DNA from: an uncultured Pseudomonadales bacterium
GTDB lineage: Bacteria; Pseudomonadota; Gammaproteobacteria; Pseudomonadales; Azotimanducaceae
Assembly (NCBI GenBank): GCA_937921865.1
Contig: CAKZWF010000048.1
Span: 1 to 59,670 of the forward strand
Direction of reading: 5' to 3'
Length of the DNA stretch: 59,670 bases
Numbering within the stretch: position 1 is the first letter of the stretch; every line of letters starts with the position of its first letter. The translations under genes and the position numbers were made by a program. Below are positions 19,159 to 28,864 of this stretch, in pieces. Below the pieces are notes generated by a model, which searched no databases, was not told the DNA's origin, and was given only the letters and a program-made list of their open reading frames with translations.

Positions 19159-19202
19159 GACGGATCCTCTTAGTTGAAGGCTGGGTACTTGAGAGGCCGC
19201 GT

Positions 19203-19231
19203 ATTATGAGAACTTCATCCGACTGGCGCAA
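19203..19231 (-). promoter_or_regulatory. Sigma70-type promoter of gap
   Basis: On the minus strand TTGCGC (complement of 19226-19231), a 17-bp spacer and CATAAT (complement of 19203-19208) precede gap. It lies in the 95-bp gap between the korB stop and the gap start, so gap need not depend on the upstream kor operon. Confidence 0.5.
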
Positions 19232-19253
19232 TGCAGGGTCTGTAAGGGGTTTT

Positions 19254-20309
19254 TTAACGGAAGCTCTCGTTAATCCCCGCCAGCACATCATTGCCCGGAC
19301 ACAATTCTGCTGCCTCAAACTCGTTGAGTGGACGTTTCACGGTCCCCATCACCTCGTGACAGTCTGAGGCCTCAGGGTCCACATAGAGCAAACCAGTCAC
19401 CACCTCGCCTTCCGCCTGTCGCCTCTGCACATAAGTCAGAGCGCTGACCCGGTCATGGGGGTCGAAGCTGTCGTCGAGCTTGCTCAAACGCAGGGTCGAA
19501 CCGTCAGGCATCTGCACATCTTCTGTGGTCCCCGGTGCGTAGTCAGCAGTGATTTCTTCATGCGGAAGGTGGTAATCGGTGACCACCACGCTGCCGCTGT
19601 GATCGCGGACATAGTCGTAGCTCTTGGTCGAACCATTGTGGTTGTTGAACGCCACACAGGGTGAGATGACATCCAGGAAGGCGAAACCTTTATGCATCAG
19701 CGCGGCTTTAATCAAAGGCACCAGCTGCTTTTTATCGCCGGAGAAGCTGCGACCGACAAAACTGGCTCCGATCTGCAGAGCCATGCTAACCAGGTCGATA
19801 GGCTCATAGAGATTGGGGGCGCCTTTTTTGCTCGTGGAACCCTTGTCATTGGTGGCGGAGAACTGACCCTTGGTCAAACCATAAGTGCCGTTGTTGTCGA
19901 CGATATAGAGCATATTGATGCGCCGACGGACAATGTGCGCGAACTGCCCAAGCCCGATGGATGCACTGTCGCCATCACCAGATACTCCGATACAGTATAG
20001 ATCCCGATTAGCCAGGTTGGCGCCAGTGGCCACCGACGGCATCCGTCCGTGCACGGAATTGAAACCGTGTGATTTACTCAGGAAATAGCTGGGTGTCTTC
20101 GACGAACAGCCGATCCCGGACACCTTCGCAAATCGGTGTGGCGGCAGCGACAGTTCAGCACAGGCAGCAATAATCGCGGCGCTGACCGAATCATGACCGC
20201 ATCCGGCGCACAGCGTGGACACCGGACCTTCGTAGTCACGCCGGGTCAAACCAATTTCATTGAGTGGCAGCTTCGGATGGTGAACCTTGGGTTTAGCGAC
20301 AAAAGTCAT
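19254..20309 (-). CDS. korB: 2-oxoacid:ferredoxin oxidoreductase, beta subunit
   Basis: 351 residues, the thiamine-diphosphate-binding subunit. Visible signatures are LCAGCGHDSV and GIGCSSKTPSYF (cluster or TPP environment), VSGDGDSASIGLGQF (GDG of the TPP site) and VDNNGTYGLTKG. It starts inside the end of the alpha subunit (ATGA overlap at 20306-20309), so the two are made together. The family oxidatively decarboxylates a 2-oxoacid to acyl-CoA. 2-oxoglutarate is the likely substrate by resemblance to Kor-type enzymes, but pyruvate or branched acids cannot be excluded. Confidence 0.9.
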   Translation of the reverse strand: MTFVAKPKVHHPKLPLNEIGLTRRDYEGPVSTLCAGCGHDSVSAAIIAACAELSLPPHRFAKVSGIGCSSKTPSYFLSKSHGFNSVHGRMPSVATGANLANRDLYCIGVSGDGDSASIGLGQFAHIVRRRINMLYIVDNNGTYGLTKGQFSATNDKGSTSKKGAPNLYEPIDLVSMALQIGASFVGRSFSGDKKQLVPLIKAALMHKGFAFLDVISPCVAFNNHNGSTKSYDYVRDHSGSVVVTDYHLPHEEITADYAPGTTEDVQMPDGSTLRLSKLDDSFDPHDRVSALTYVQRRQAEGEVVTGLLYVDPEASDCHEVMGTVKRPLNEFEAAELCPGNDVLAGINESFR

Positions 20310-22132
20310 GATTTCACCTCGGTCAATCGCGGCAGTTTGTTTTCGGTGTAGTACTCGGACACCTGTGCCTGGATGGTATCGGCTGAGATCGACAGACCAC
20401 CAAAATACAGAATTGATATCAGTCGGGCGGGATCCAGGCCGCCTTCTGTGGTCAACAGCATTTTCATCTGCGCATCCCGATTCTGCTCAACAACAAAAAT
20501 CAGGTCATGGCTGGCGATGAATTCATAGACTTCTTTGCCGAACGGGAACGCCCGGACGCGAATCGTGTCGAGGTGAATGCCCTCCTCACCAAGCATATCG
20601 AGTGCCTCCGGCATTGGCAGCGCAGTTGTCCCGTAGAACAGAATGCCCGCCCGCTGGCCGCTGGTCTCGATTTCAGCAGAGGGAACCAGTTGTGCCGCGG
20701 TTTCCCACTTGCGGGTCAGCCGCTCCATGTTGCGCTCATAGACTTCCGGGGATTCGGTGTAAGCGGCGTATTCATCGCGAGAGGTCCCGCGTGTGAAAAA
20801 CGCTCCCTTCTCCGGATGAGTACCAGGATAAGTGCGATAGCCAATGCCATCGCCGTCTACGTCCAGATAGCGACCGAAACGGGGCAGCTCATCGAGGGTC
20901 TTGGCATCAAGCACCTTGCCTCGATCATATTGCCGGTCGTCGTCCCAGGTCAGGGGGGCGGACAGATTGTCGTTCATGCCGAGTTCCAGGTCGCTCATCA
21001 CCAGCACCGGTGTCTGCAGACGATCCGCCAGATCAAGCGCATCAGCACCAAAGTCGAAACACTCCCTGGGCGTGGCGGGCAGCAGCAATACATGTTTGGT
21101 GTCACCGTGTGAGGCATATGCGGCCGACAGCAGATCAGACTGCTGCGTGCGCGTCGGCATACCGGTAGAGGGGCCGGAACGCTGCACATCAAAGATCACT
21201 GCGGGAATCTCTGCAAAGTAGGCAAGACCGAGAAACTCGCTCATCAGGGAAATACCAGGACCGCTGGTCGCGGTGAATGACCTTGCGCCATTCCAGGCAG
21301 CACCAATCACGATGCCGATTGCGGCAAGCTCGTCTTCAGCCTGGACAATCGCAAATTTGCGCTCGCCGCTATCCTTGTCAATGCGCAGCTGGTTCGCATA
21401 CTTCTCGAAAGCTTCAGCCACTGAGGTGGACGGAGTGATCGGATACCAGGCACAGACCGTAGCACCGCCATAAAGTGCACCGAGCGCACCGGCAGTGTTG
21501 CCATCGATCATGATTCTATCGCCGATCTGGTCGGTTCGTTTCACCTGAAGCGGCAGCGGACACTGCAGATATTCTTCAGCGTAGCGGCGACCGATTTCCA
21601 GCGCGTTGATGTTCGGCTGAATCAGCGCATCTTTACCTTTGTACTGCGTTGCCACCATGCCGGTGATGACCTCAAACTCAATGTTCAGCAGCGCTGCAAG
21701 CGCGCCGAGATAAGTGACATTCTTGAACAGACCACGCTGCTTGATGTCACTGAACTCCGGAAGCAACAAGCTGGACAACGGGATTCCGATCTCATGGATG
21801 TCAGAACGCCGCAGCGATTCCGCGAGCGGTTTGGAATTGTCGTAGACCAGAAAACCACCAGGTTTCAACGAAGCAACATCTTCAGCATAAGTTTCAGCAT
21901 TCATGGCCACCATGATGTCTACGCCTTCGCGACGGCCCAGATAACCTTTTTCGCTGACCCGCACTTCGAACCAAGTTGGCAGCCCCTGGATGTTGCTCGG
22001 AAAAATATTCCGCGTCGCAACTGGCACACCCATTCGAAACAGAGCTTTGGCAAACATGCCGTTGGCGCTGGCGGAACCGGAGCCGTTGACGTTGGCGAAG
22101 CGTATTACGAAATCGTTATAACTGACGGTCAT
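20306..22132 (-). CDS. korA: 2-oxoacid:ferredoxin oxidoreductase, fused gamma-alpha subunit
   Basis: 608 residues. The N-terminal 190 residues form the gamma domain (FANVNGSGSASANGMFAKAL, then GREGVDIMVAMNAETY in substance). The alpha pyrimidine-binding domain begins near residue 210 with YPITPSTSVAEAFE and continues with EDELAAIGIVIGAAWNG and TSGPGISLMSEFLGLAYF. A C-terminal domain follows. This gamma-alpha fusion is typical of KorA in aerobic bacteria. It lies 40 bp after the GltD-like gene and overlaps korB. Confidence 0.9.
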   Translation of the reverse strand: MTVSYNDFVIRFANVNGSGSASANGMFAKALFRMGVPVATRNIFPSNIQGLPTWFEVRVSEKGYLGRREGVDIMVAMNAETYAEDVASLKPGGFLVYDNSKPLAESLRRSDIHEIGIPLSSLLLPEFSDIKQRGLFKNVTYLGALAALLNIEFEVITGMVATQYKGKDALIQPNINALEIGRRYAEEYLQCPLPLQVKRTDQIGDRIMIDGNTAGALGALYGGATVCAWYPITPSTSVAEAFEKYANQLRIDKDSGERKFAIVQAEDELAAIGIVIGAAWNGARSFTATSGPGISLMSEFLGLAYFAEIPAVIFDVQRSGPSTGMPTRTQQSDLLSAAYASHGDTKHVLLLPATPRECFDFGADALDLADRLQTPVLVMSDLELGMNDNLSAPLTWDDDRQYDRGKVLDAKTLDELPRFGRYLDVDGDGIGYRTYPGTHPEKGAFFTRGTSRDEYAAYTESPEVYERNMERLTRKWETAAQLVPSAEIETSGQRAGILFYGTTALPMPEALDMLGEEGIHLDTIRVRAFPFGKEVYEFIASHDLIFVVEQNRDAQMKMLLTTEGGLDPARLISILYFGGLSISADTIQAQVSEYYTENKLPRLTEVKS

Positions 22133-22172
22133 ATTGGCAGGTAGTTCTCAGCGAAGTCGAAAGTGTTGATGA

Positions 22173-23963
22173 TCACTCGGCATAGCTGCCGAGTTGCGGG
22201 ATGTGCAGCACAGATTTCTGCATATCCCAGGCGTTGGTCGGGCAGCGTTCTGCACACAAACCGCAGTGCAGACAGACATCTTCGTCTTTAACCATGACCC
22301 GACCCGTGTTCAGCGCGCCTGAGACATAGAGATCCTGATCGAGGTTGGCTGCCGGGGCGGTAAGCATCTGACGCAGATCAATTTCCTCGGCGTTGTCAAC
22401 GAAGCTGATGCAGTCCATCGGACAGATGTCGACGCAGGCGTCACATTCGATACACAGCTTGTCGGTGAATACCGTCTGGACATCACAGTTGAGACAGCGC
22501 TGCGCTTCGGTCGCCGCCAGAGCTTCATCAAAGCCAAGCTCCACTTCGACCTTGATATCTGACAGCGCGATTTTCTTGTCCGCATGGGGAACCAGCTGGC
22601 GTTCTTTCGGATCAAATTCGCTGTCGTAGCTCCATTCGTGTACACCCATCTTCTGACTGATCAGATTGACGCCTTCCGGAGGACGATCTGCTTTCAGATC
22701 GTTGCCCTGGCAGAACAGGTGAATTGAGATCGCGGCCTGATGCGCATGCGCTGAAGCCCAGATGATGTTCTCCGGGCCGAAAGCTGAGTCGCCGCCAAAA
22801 AACACTTTGGGCAGGGTCGACTGCAGTGTGATGTCGTCGAGCAGCGGGCAATCCCACTTATCGAATTCGATGCCTAGGTCGCGCTCGATCCAGGGACAAT
22901 GATTCTCCTGACCGATGGCCATCAGAATGTGATCCGCTTCCATGAACACATCCGGCTCGCCGCTGGGTTCGTAGCGCAGGCGACCATCTTCACCGGTTAC
23001 CGGTTCCACGCACTCGAAGATCACCCCTTTGAGTTTGCCGTTTTCATGGACAAATTCTTTGGGCGGCCGATTATTGATGATTGGAATGCCTTCACCCATC
23101 GCATCCTCTTTCTCCCAGTCGGAGGCTTTCATCACCTCAAACGCGGAGCGAACCACAACCGAAACACTTTCGGCGCCCAGCCGCTTAGCCGTCCGGCAAC
23201 AGTCCATCGCGGTGTTACCACCACCCATCACGATCACTTTACCGTCAATTTTACTGGTATGACCAAACGCAACGCTGGATAACCAGTCGATGCCAATGGA
23301 AACGTGATCGCTGACCTCCGCTCGACCCGGTAACTCCAGATCTCTGCCCCTGGGCGCACCCGTACCGATAAAATAGGCGTCGAAATTCATGTCCAGCATG
23401 GACTTCATACTGGTAATTTCATGATTGAAATGAACGTTCACCCCCATATCGAGGATCATGTCCACTTCTTCTTCCAGCACTTCCAGAGGCAACCGGAACG
23501 ATGGGATCTGGGTGCGCATCATTCCGCCACCGCCGGAATCTTTTTCAAACATGTGCACTTCATAACCGAATGGCAGAAGGTCACGGGCAACCGCCAGGGA
23601 TGCGGGACCTGAACCAAGCAACGCTACGCGCTTACCATTTTTCTCGGTGGGCACCCGCGGCAGATAGCCGCTGACATCACCTTTATTGTCAGCCGCTACG
23701 CGTTTCAGTCGGCAGATGGCAACTGGTTTTTCCTCAGTTCGAACCCGCCGGCAGGCAGGTTCACAGGGACGGTCACAGGTTCGCCCGAGAATGCCCGGGA
23801 AAACATTGGAGTCCCAGTTCAGCATGTACGCTTCGGTGTAGCGCTGCTGGGAGATCAACCGGATGTACTCGGGTACCGGGGTATGTGCCGGGCACGCCCA
23901 CTGACAGTCGACAACCTTATGGAAATAGTTGGGTTCGTGGATATCGGTTTCATTCATGGGCAT
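22173..23963 (-). CDS. GltD-like NAD(P)H:iron-sulfur flavoprotein
   Basis: 596 residues. An N-terminal cysteine-rich helical domain (WACPAHTPVPEY, GRTCDRPCEPACRR) is that of glutamate synthase small subunits. Next come an FAD fold (VALLGSGPASLAVARDL) and an NADPH fold (KVIVMGGGNTAMDCCRTAKR). The C-terminal 140 residues hold two 4Fe-4S motifs: CIECDACVDICPMDC and CLHCGLCAERCPTNA. No glutamate synthase large subunit is nearby. The gene heads an operon with korA and korB, which lack their own ferredoxin domains, so it probably moves electrons between the 2-oxoacid oxidoreductase and NAD(P)(H). That role is inferred from context. Confidence 0.88.
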   Translation of the reverse strand: MPMNETDIHEPNYFHKVVDCQWACPAHTPVPEYIRLISQQRYTEAYMLNWDSNVFPGILGRTCDRPCEPACRRVRTEEKPVAICRLKRVAADNKGDVSGYLPRVPTEKNGKRVALLGSGPASLAVARDLLPFGYEVHMFEKDSGGGGMMRTQIPSFRLPLEVLEEEVDMILDMGVNVHFNHEITSMKSMLDMNFDAYFIGTGAPRGRDLELPGRAEVSDHVSIGIDWLSSVAFGHTSKIDGKVIVMGGGNTAMDCCRTAKRLGAESVSVVVRSAFEVMKASDWEKEDAMGEGIPIINNRPPKEFVHENGKLKGVIFECVEPVTGEDGRLRYEPSGEPDVFMEADHILMAIGQENHCPWIERDLGIEFDKWDCPLLDDITLQSTLPKVFFGGDSAFGPENIIWASAHAHQAAISIHLFCQGNDLKADRPPEGVNLISQKMGVHEWSYDSEFDPKERQLVPHADKKIALSDIKVEVELGFDEALAATEAQRCLNCDVQTVFTDKLCIECDACVDICPMDCISFVDNAEEIDLRQMLTAPAANLDQDLYVSGALNTGRVMVKDEDVCLHCGLCAERCPTNAWDMQKSVLHIPQLGSYAE

Positions 23964-24173
23964 AGGGTCTTATCGAGCAACTCCTGTTGGGAAGGCAAGT
24001 CCTGGGGTTGGTAGCCGTTTAAAGTCATTTCACTGCGCAGCCGTTGTCTCCGACGACGGTTGTGCGTTGGATTCCTTGCAGATTTCTGTCTAAGACCGGC
24101 CTCTGAATCACCGCGAGGTGCGCGCAGGCTCTATACTCGAAACCCCGCCTGCCGGCCGCTAACCCATTGAACT
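23964..24173. other. Intergenic region upstream of the kor unit
   Basis: 210 bp between the start of the GltD-like gene and the end of the retropepsin-like gene, both on the minus strand. It should hold the promoter of the kor unit. I see only weak candidates (a TTGCCT/GATAAG pair close to the start codon) and call none. Confidence 0.35.
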
Positions 24174-25280
24174 CTATCGTGCTTTCCGGGGTGTGCCAAC
24201 CGCTTTCGGTAACCGGTCAAGCACGTCCATGCCAAGTAAGCCATCTACGCCACCGGGCGCCGACGGCAGCGCCAGAACTGTCAGATCGTTCACGGTTACA
24301 TCACCCAGCTGCAGGCTTTCGACCCGATAAGTTGCCATCTCGGTCACACCGTTGGCTGTATTGACCCGAACCCGTTGGCTCAATCGGCTGGCACCCATGG
24401 TCTCCAGAACCGCGGTCGACAGGCTGGTGATCGTCGCGCCAGTATCAACCAGCAGGCGCAGACTGTGTGTCCCTGCGTAGCTGGAAGGCACAACGCGCAC
24501 CGTGGCATAGTATCCGGCACCTACCCGGTCAATGGGCAACTCCTGAGCTTGGGCAGCAATCTCAGCGGCCAGCTGCTCACGTTCTGCATCGGTGACGCCA
24601 TTCGAGCCAGTCTGCTGCAGAGTTGTTGCCGCGCCGGTGAGATCACCCGACTGCAGCATCCAGCGCGCCAGCTTCAGCCGATGTCCATCGTATCCCGGCT
24701 CTCGCTCCGCCAGCCGTTGGAAAAAGCTGATCAGACCGGCCGTGTCAGCCGCATTAGTCAGAAGCTGTTCCTGGGCGGTAATAATCAGATCCAGCCGACG
24801 CCGCGCCCGCTCGCCAACCTCAGGAGATTCCGGGTAATCGAGTACCTGAAACAGGGGTTCTAAAGCCGCCACCATCTGTCCATCCATCATCAGTAGATCG
24901 GCAAGCGCAAACAGCGCCTGCTGATCGCCCGCGACTTCGTAATAGGCCCGAACCAGCGCAATCGCATCCTGTCCGCGTCCGGACTCTGCGAGCTGCTGGG
25001 CGCTACTGAGCAACTCACTCCCAGCGCCCCTGGTCCAGGCGTTACTGGCCAATTGCACCCAGTCGCCTCTGGCAAGGGCAGTCCGGTCGAGTTGGACAGC
25101 TCCCGGGAATTCGTCAGAGCCAGGGCTCGATTGCACGGGATTCGAATCCGGCAGCCTCGGCTGCAGCGCTGCGGCAGGTGATTGCACCAATGCGGCCCCG
25201 GCCCAATGACTCCGGCCGAGCTGATACGCAGCCGCCACTGACACCAGCCACAACAACACTAATAGGACAAATCGGTACAC
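24174..25280 (-). CDS. Membrane-anchored retropepsin-like aspartic protease
   Basis: 368 residues. One N-terminal membrane helix (residues 3-20) anchors a protein whose middle part (residues 70-240) is made of helical, TPR-like repeats rich in Ala, Leu, Gln and Glu. The C-terminal domain has LRLLVDTGATITSLSTAV, the DTGA catalytic motif of retroviral-type aspartic proteases, and a later GVDGLLGMDVL flap or dimer segment. The active site needs a dimer, since there is only one DTG per chain. Family members are clan AA proteases of uncertain substrate. It diverges from mfd. Confidence 0.8.
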   Translation of the reverse strand: MYRFVLLVLLWLVSVAAAYQLGRSHWAGAALVQSPAAALQPRLPDSNPVQSSPGSDEFPGAVQLDRTALARGDWVQLASNAWTRGAGSELLSSAQQLAESGRGQDAIALVRAYYEVAGDQQALFALADLLMMDGQMVAALEPLFQVLDYPESPEVGERARRRLDLIITAQEQLLTNAADTAGLISFFQRLAEREPGYDGHRLKLARWMLQSGDLTGAATTLQQTGSNGVTDAEREQLAAEIAAQAQELPIDRVGAGYYATVRVVPSSYAGTHSLRLLVDTGATITSLSTAVLETMGASRLSQRVRVNTANGVTEMATYRVESLQLGDVTVNDLTVLALPSAPGGVDGLLGMDVLDRLPKAVGTPRKAR

Positions 25281-25340
25281 CGACAGGCAGAGCTCCGTGA
25301 GTGGTGAAAAAACCTCGGGCAGCGAGTTCTCAGCAGCCCC

Positions 25341-25369
25341 TTAAACCCGAACCCAGGGCAACGTAGAAT
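25341..25369 (+). promoter_or_regulatory. Candidate mfd promoter
   Basis: TTAAAC (25341-25346), a 17-bp spacer and TAGAAT (25364-25369) lie 25 bp before the mfd start codon. The match is four of six and five of six to the sigma70 consensus. No clear ribosome binding site follows. Confidence 0.45.
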
Positions 25370-25393
25370 ACCCCGCCCCGAACAGGTCTCACT

Positions 25394-28300
25394 ATGCCCG
25401 AACAGCGTCTTTCACCGCTAGCGACACCCACCCCACCCGGCCCGGGACAGCGGGTGGCATGGCAGGGCCTGCATGGCGCTGCCAGTGTCATCGCCACCGT
25501 GGACGCAGCGCGGGGTCACGACGGTCTCACGCTGGTCGTCGCTGAGAGCACCAATCGGGCGAGACGCTGGGTAAACGAGCTGAGTTTCTACGGGGCGGAT
25601 ATTCCGGTCCTGCACTTTCCAGAATGGGAAACCCTGGCCTACGACGTTTTTTCACCCCACCAGGACATCGTCTCTGAACGCCTGGCGACCCTGCACAGCC
25701 TGCCAAGGCTCAGCCGCCAGCCGGCGCTGCTGGTGGTCACCGCACAGACACTGCTGCAACGCCTGCCTCCGCGCAGCTACATAGAAGGCCGCAGCATCAG
25801 CATTGCGGTCGGCCAGACCTTCGATGTCCACGCCCAGCGTCTGATTCTGGAAGCTGCCGGTTACCTGGCTACCGACACCGTCACCAGTCACGGTGAATTC
25901 GCAGTCCGGGGGTCACTGATGGATATCTTTCCGATGGGCAGCGAAGAACCTATCCGGATTGACCTGTTCGACAACGAGATCGAGAGTCTGCGCACCTTTG
26001 ACCCGGAGTCACAACGCACCTCTGAAAAAATCGACCGGCTGGAACTGCTTCCGGCCAAAGAGTTTCCGCTGGATAAAGCCGCCATCTCGAGATTTCGCGA
26101 TCAGTGGCACAACACCTTCAACGTTGATGTGCGCCGCTGCAGTATCTATCAGGACATCAGCCAGGGCATCAGCCCGAATGGCGCGGAGTACTATTTACCG
26201 CTGTTTTTCGAAACCCTCGCCAGTCTTTTCGATTATCTGCCCGAATCTACCCTGATTTTCGAGACCACCAGCGTCACCGAATCGGTCAGTAGCTTTCTGC
26301 AGGAAGTCGCCGGGCGCTACGAAAACCTGCGACACGATGTTGAAAGGCCGGTTCTTGAGCCCGAAGTGCTGTATCTGCGCGCAGAGGAACTTGGCCAGCA
26401 CCTCAACAACCTCGCCCGCATCGCACTCAATGGCAACGCCAAACACGCCCGGGTATTTGCCAGCACACCGCCCCCGGATCTGCACGCCAACCCGCGCAGT
26501 CGCGAACCTGCCGCAGCCATCGTCGAACACCTGGCTGAGGTCAAGGTACCGGCGCTGTTTGTCGCCGACACTGCCGGGCGACGGGAAGTCTTTCATGAGT
26601 TCCTAGCCAAAGCTGGACTCAGACCGGTCGAAGTCAGTGGTTTCGCCGACTTCCGGGCAAACACCGAAGCATGCTGCATCACTATTGCGCCTGTGGAACA
26701 GGGTCTATGGCTCGACGACTGTGTGGTGATCACTGAAGCCCAGGTTTATGGGCATCAGCTGGTGGCAGATCGCAAAGCCAGAAGTAACCGGGTAATGGAT
26801 CCTGAACAGATCATCCGCAACCTCACCGAGCTGCACATCGGCGATCCGGTAGTGCACATCGACCACGGAATCGGTCGCTATCAGGGCTTATCATCACTGG
26901 ATATTGACGGCGCCGACAATGAGTTCATCACCCTCGCCTATGCCGACGGCGCCAAGCTCTATGTTCCAGTAACCTCTCTGCACCTGATCAGCCGTTATTC
27001 CGGCGCACATGCTGAGGGTGCGCCCCTGCACCGATTGGGATCGGATCAGTGGGAGAAAGCCAAACGCCGTGCCGCCGAAAAAGTCCATGATGTAGCCGCC
27101 GAGCTGCTGGATATCTATGCCCGACGCGAGGTCGCAGATCGTTTCCAGTTCCAGCCGCCCGGAGACGACTATCAGCGCTTTGCCGATCAGTTTGCCTTTG
27201 AGGTCACGCCCGACCAGCAGCGCGCGATTGAAGAGGTCATCGAGGATCTGTGTTCAAAGAACGCCACGGACAGATTGATCTGCGGTGACGTCGGCTTCGG
27301 CAAAACCGAAGTGGCGATGCGGGCTGCGTTCCTCGCGGTGCAATCTGCCAAACAGGTGGCCATTCTGGTGCCGACCACGCTGCTGGCTCAACAGCATTTT
27401 GAGTCGTTCCGGGACCGCTTCGCCGACTGGCCGGTACAGATTGAAGTACTGTCACGAATGCGCTCGGATAAGGAAAACGCCGCGAGCCTGGAAAGACTCA
27501 AACGGGGCAGCGCAGACATCGTCATTGGTACTCACAAGCTGCTGAATCCGGACTTCCGCTTCAAGGATCTCGGTCTGATCATCGTCGACGAAGAACACCG
27601 CTTCGGAGTAAGGCAGAAGGAAGCGCTGAAAAACCTGCGCGCTGAAGTGGATGTATTGACCCTGACCGCCACGCCGATTCCGAGAACGTTGAACATGGCG
27701 ATGGGCGGGTTGCGCGACCTGTCAATTATCGCCACACCGCCGGCGAAGCGCCTGTCGATCAAAACTTTTGTCCAGGAAAAGCGCAGTCATGCCATTCGCG
27801 AAGCGATCAGTCGGGAACTGATGCGCGGTGGCCAGGTGTTTTATTTACATAACGAAGTACGCACGATTGATCAGAGCGCTGCAGAGCTCGCTGAAATGCT
27901 CCCGGAGGTAAGGGTTGGTGTTGGCCATGGTCAGATGCCGAAACGACAGCTCGAAGCGGTGATGAACGATTTCTACCACCGACAGCTGAACGTTCTGGTC
28001 TGCAGCACCATCATTGAAACCGGTATCGATGTGCCTAACGCTAACACCATCATCATCGAACGGGCTGACAAGTTCGGACTGGCACAGCTGCACCAGCTGC
28101 GTGGTCGGGTCGGCAGATCGAATCGCCAGGCTTACGCGTACCTGCTCACCCCACACCCGAAAGCAATGACCGCGGATGCGGTAAAACGTCTGGAAGCCAT
28201 CGAAGCCGCAGGGGAACTTGGCGTCGGGTTCACCCTGGCGACACACGACATGGAGATTCGAGGCGCAGGTGAAATGCTGGGCGACGAACAATCAGGGCAG

Positions 28301-28864
28301 ATTGAGTCGATAGGTTTCTCGCTCTATATGGACATGCTCGATAGAGCCGTCAATGCCATTCGCAGCGGCCATACGCCTAATCTCGATGCGCCACTGGAAC
28401 CGGTCAATCAGGAGGTCAATCTGCACACCGGCGCGCTGATTCCGGAAGATTACCTTCCAGACGTGCACGGTCGGCTGATACTCTACAAACGAATTGCCAA
28501 CGCCCGTTCTGGAGACGAACTCGACGAGCTGCAGGTTGAAATCATCGACCGCTTCGGGCTCCTGCCGGACCCGCTGAAACGGCTGTTCAAAGTCACCGCA
28601 CTGAAACTTCGCCTGGAGCCGCTCGGCATCAAACGAGTTGACCTGGGCAGTTCCGGCGGCAAAGTCGAGTTCAGCAATTCCACCCGGGTAGACCCGCTGG
28701 CCGTCGTCAAGCTGGTACAGAATGAAAGCCAGACCTATAAACTGGAAGGAGCCACCCTGCTTCGGGTGAGCGGCGAAATGGAACACTTCGATGATCGGGT
28801 GAGTTTTGCGCATAACCTGCTCGACCACCTGGAAACACCCTCTCAAACGGCGGTATCCGCATGA
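25394..28864 (+). CDS. mfd: Transcription-repair coupling factor Mfd
   Basis: 1156 residues, the normal length. The N-terminal third is the UvrB-homology module (LPEWETLAYDVFSPHQD in substance). The RNA polymerase interaction domain follows around residues 475-560 (GDPVVHIDHGIGRYQGL). The RecG-like translocase has Walker A GDVGFGKTEVAMRAAF and the DEEH box (IVDEEHRFGVRQK). Motifs ATPIPRTLNMA, STIIETGIDVPNANT and QLHQLRGRVGRSNRQAYAY complete the motor, and the TRCF regulatory domain closes the protein. Mfd removes stalled RNA polymerase and recruits UvrA. Its stop overlaps csiV by four bases (ATGA). Confidence 0.98.
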   Translation: MPEQRLSPLATPTPPGPGQRVAWQGLHGAASVIATVDAARGHDGLTLVVAESTNRARRWVNELSFYGADIPVLHFPEWETLAYDVFSPHQDIVSERLATLHSLPRLSRQPALLVVTAQTLLQRLPPRSYIEGRSISIAVGQTFDVHAQRLILEAAGYLATDTVTSHGEFAVRGSLMDIFPMGSEEPIRIDLFDNEIESLRTFDPESQRTSEKIDRLELLPAKEFPLDKAAISRFRDQWHNTFNVDVRRCSIYQDISQGISPNGAEYYLPLFFETLASLFDYLPESTLIFETTSVTESVSSFLQEVAGRYENLRHDVERPVLEPEVLYLRAEELGQHLNNLARIALNGNAKHARVFASTPPPDLHANPRSREPAAAIVEHLAEVKVPALFVADTAGRREVFHEFLAKAGLRPVEVSGFADFRANTEACCITIAPVEQGLWLDDCVVITEAQVYGHQLVADRKARSNRVMDPEQIIRNLTELHIGDPVVHIDHGIGRYQGLSSLDIDGADNEFITLAYADGAKLYVPVTSLHLISRYSGAHAEGAPLHRLGSDQWEKAKRRAAEKVHDVAAELLDIYARREVADRFQFQPPGDDYQRFADQFAFEVTPDQQRAIEEVIEDLCSKNATDRLICGDVGFGKTEVAMRAAFLAVQSAKQVAILVPTTLLAQQHFESFRDRFADWPVQIEVLSRMRSDKENAASLERLKRGSADIVIGTHKLLNPDFRFKDLGLIIVDEEHRFGVRQKEALKNLRAEVDVLTLTATPIPRTLNMAMGGLRDLSIIATPPAKRLSIKTFVQEKRSHAIREAISRELMRGGQVFYLHNEVRTIDQSAAELAEMLPEVRVGVGHGQMPKRQLEAVMNDFYHRQLNVLVCSTIIETGIDVPNANTIIIERADKFGLAQLHQLRGRVGRSNRQAYAYLLTPHPKAMTADAVKRLEAIEAAGELGVGFTLATHDMEIRGAGEMLGDEQSGQIESIGFSLYMDMLDRAVNAIRSGHTPNLDAPLEPVNQEVNLHTGALIPEDYLPDVHGRLILYKRIANARSGDELDELQVEIIDRFGLLPDPLKRLFKVTALKLRLEPLGIKRVDLGSSGGKVEFSNSTRVDPLAVVKLVQNESQTYKLEGATLLRVSGEMEHFDDRVSFAHNLLDHLETPSQTAVSA

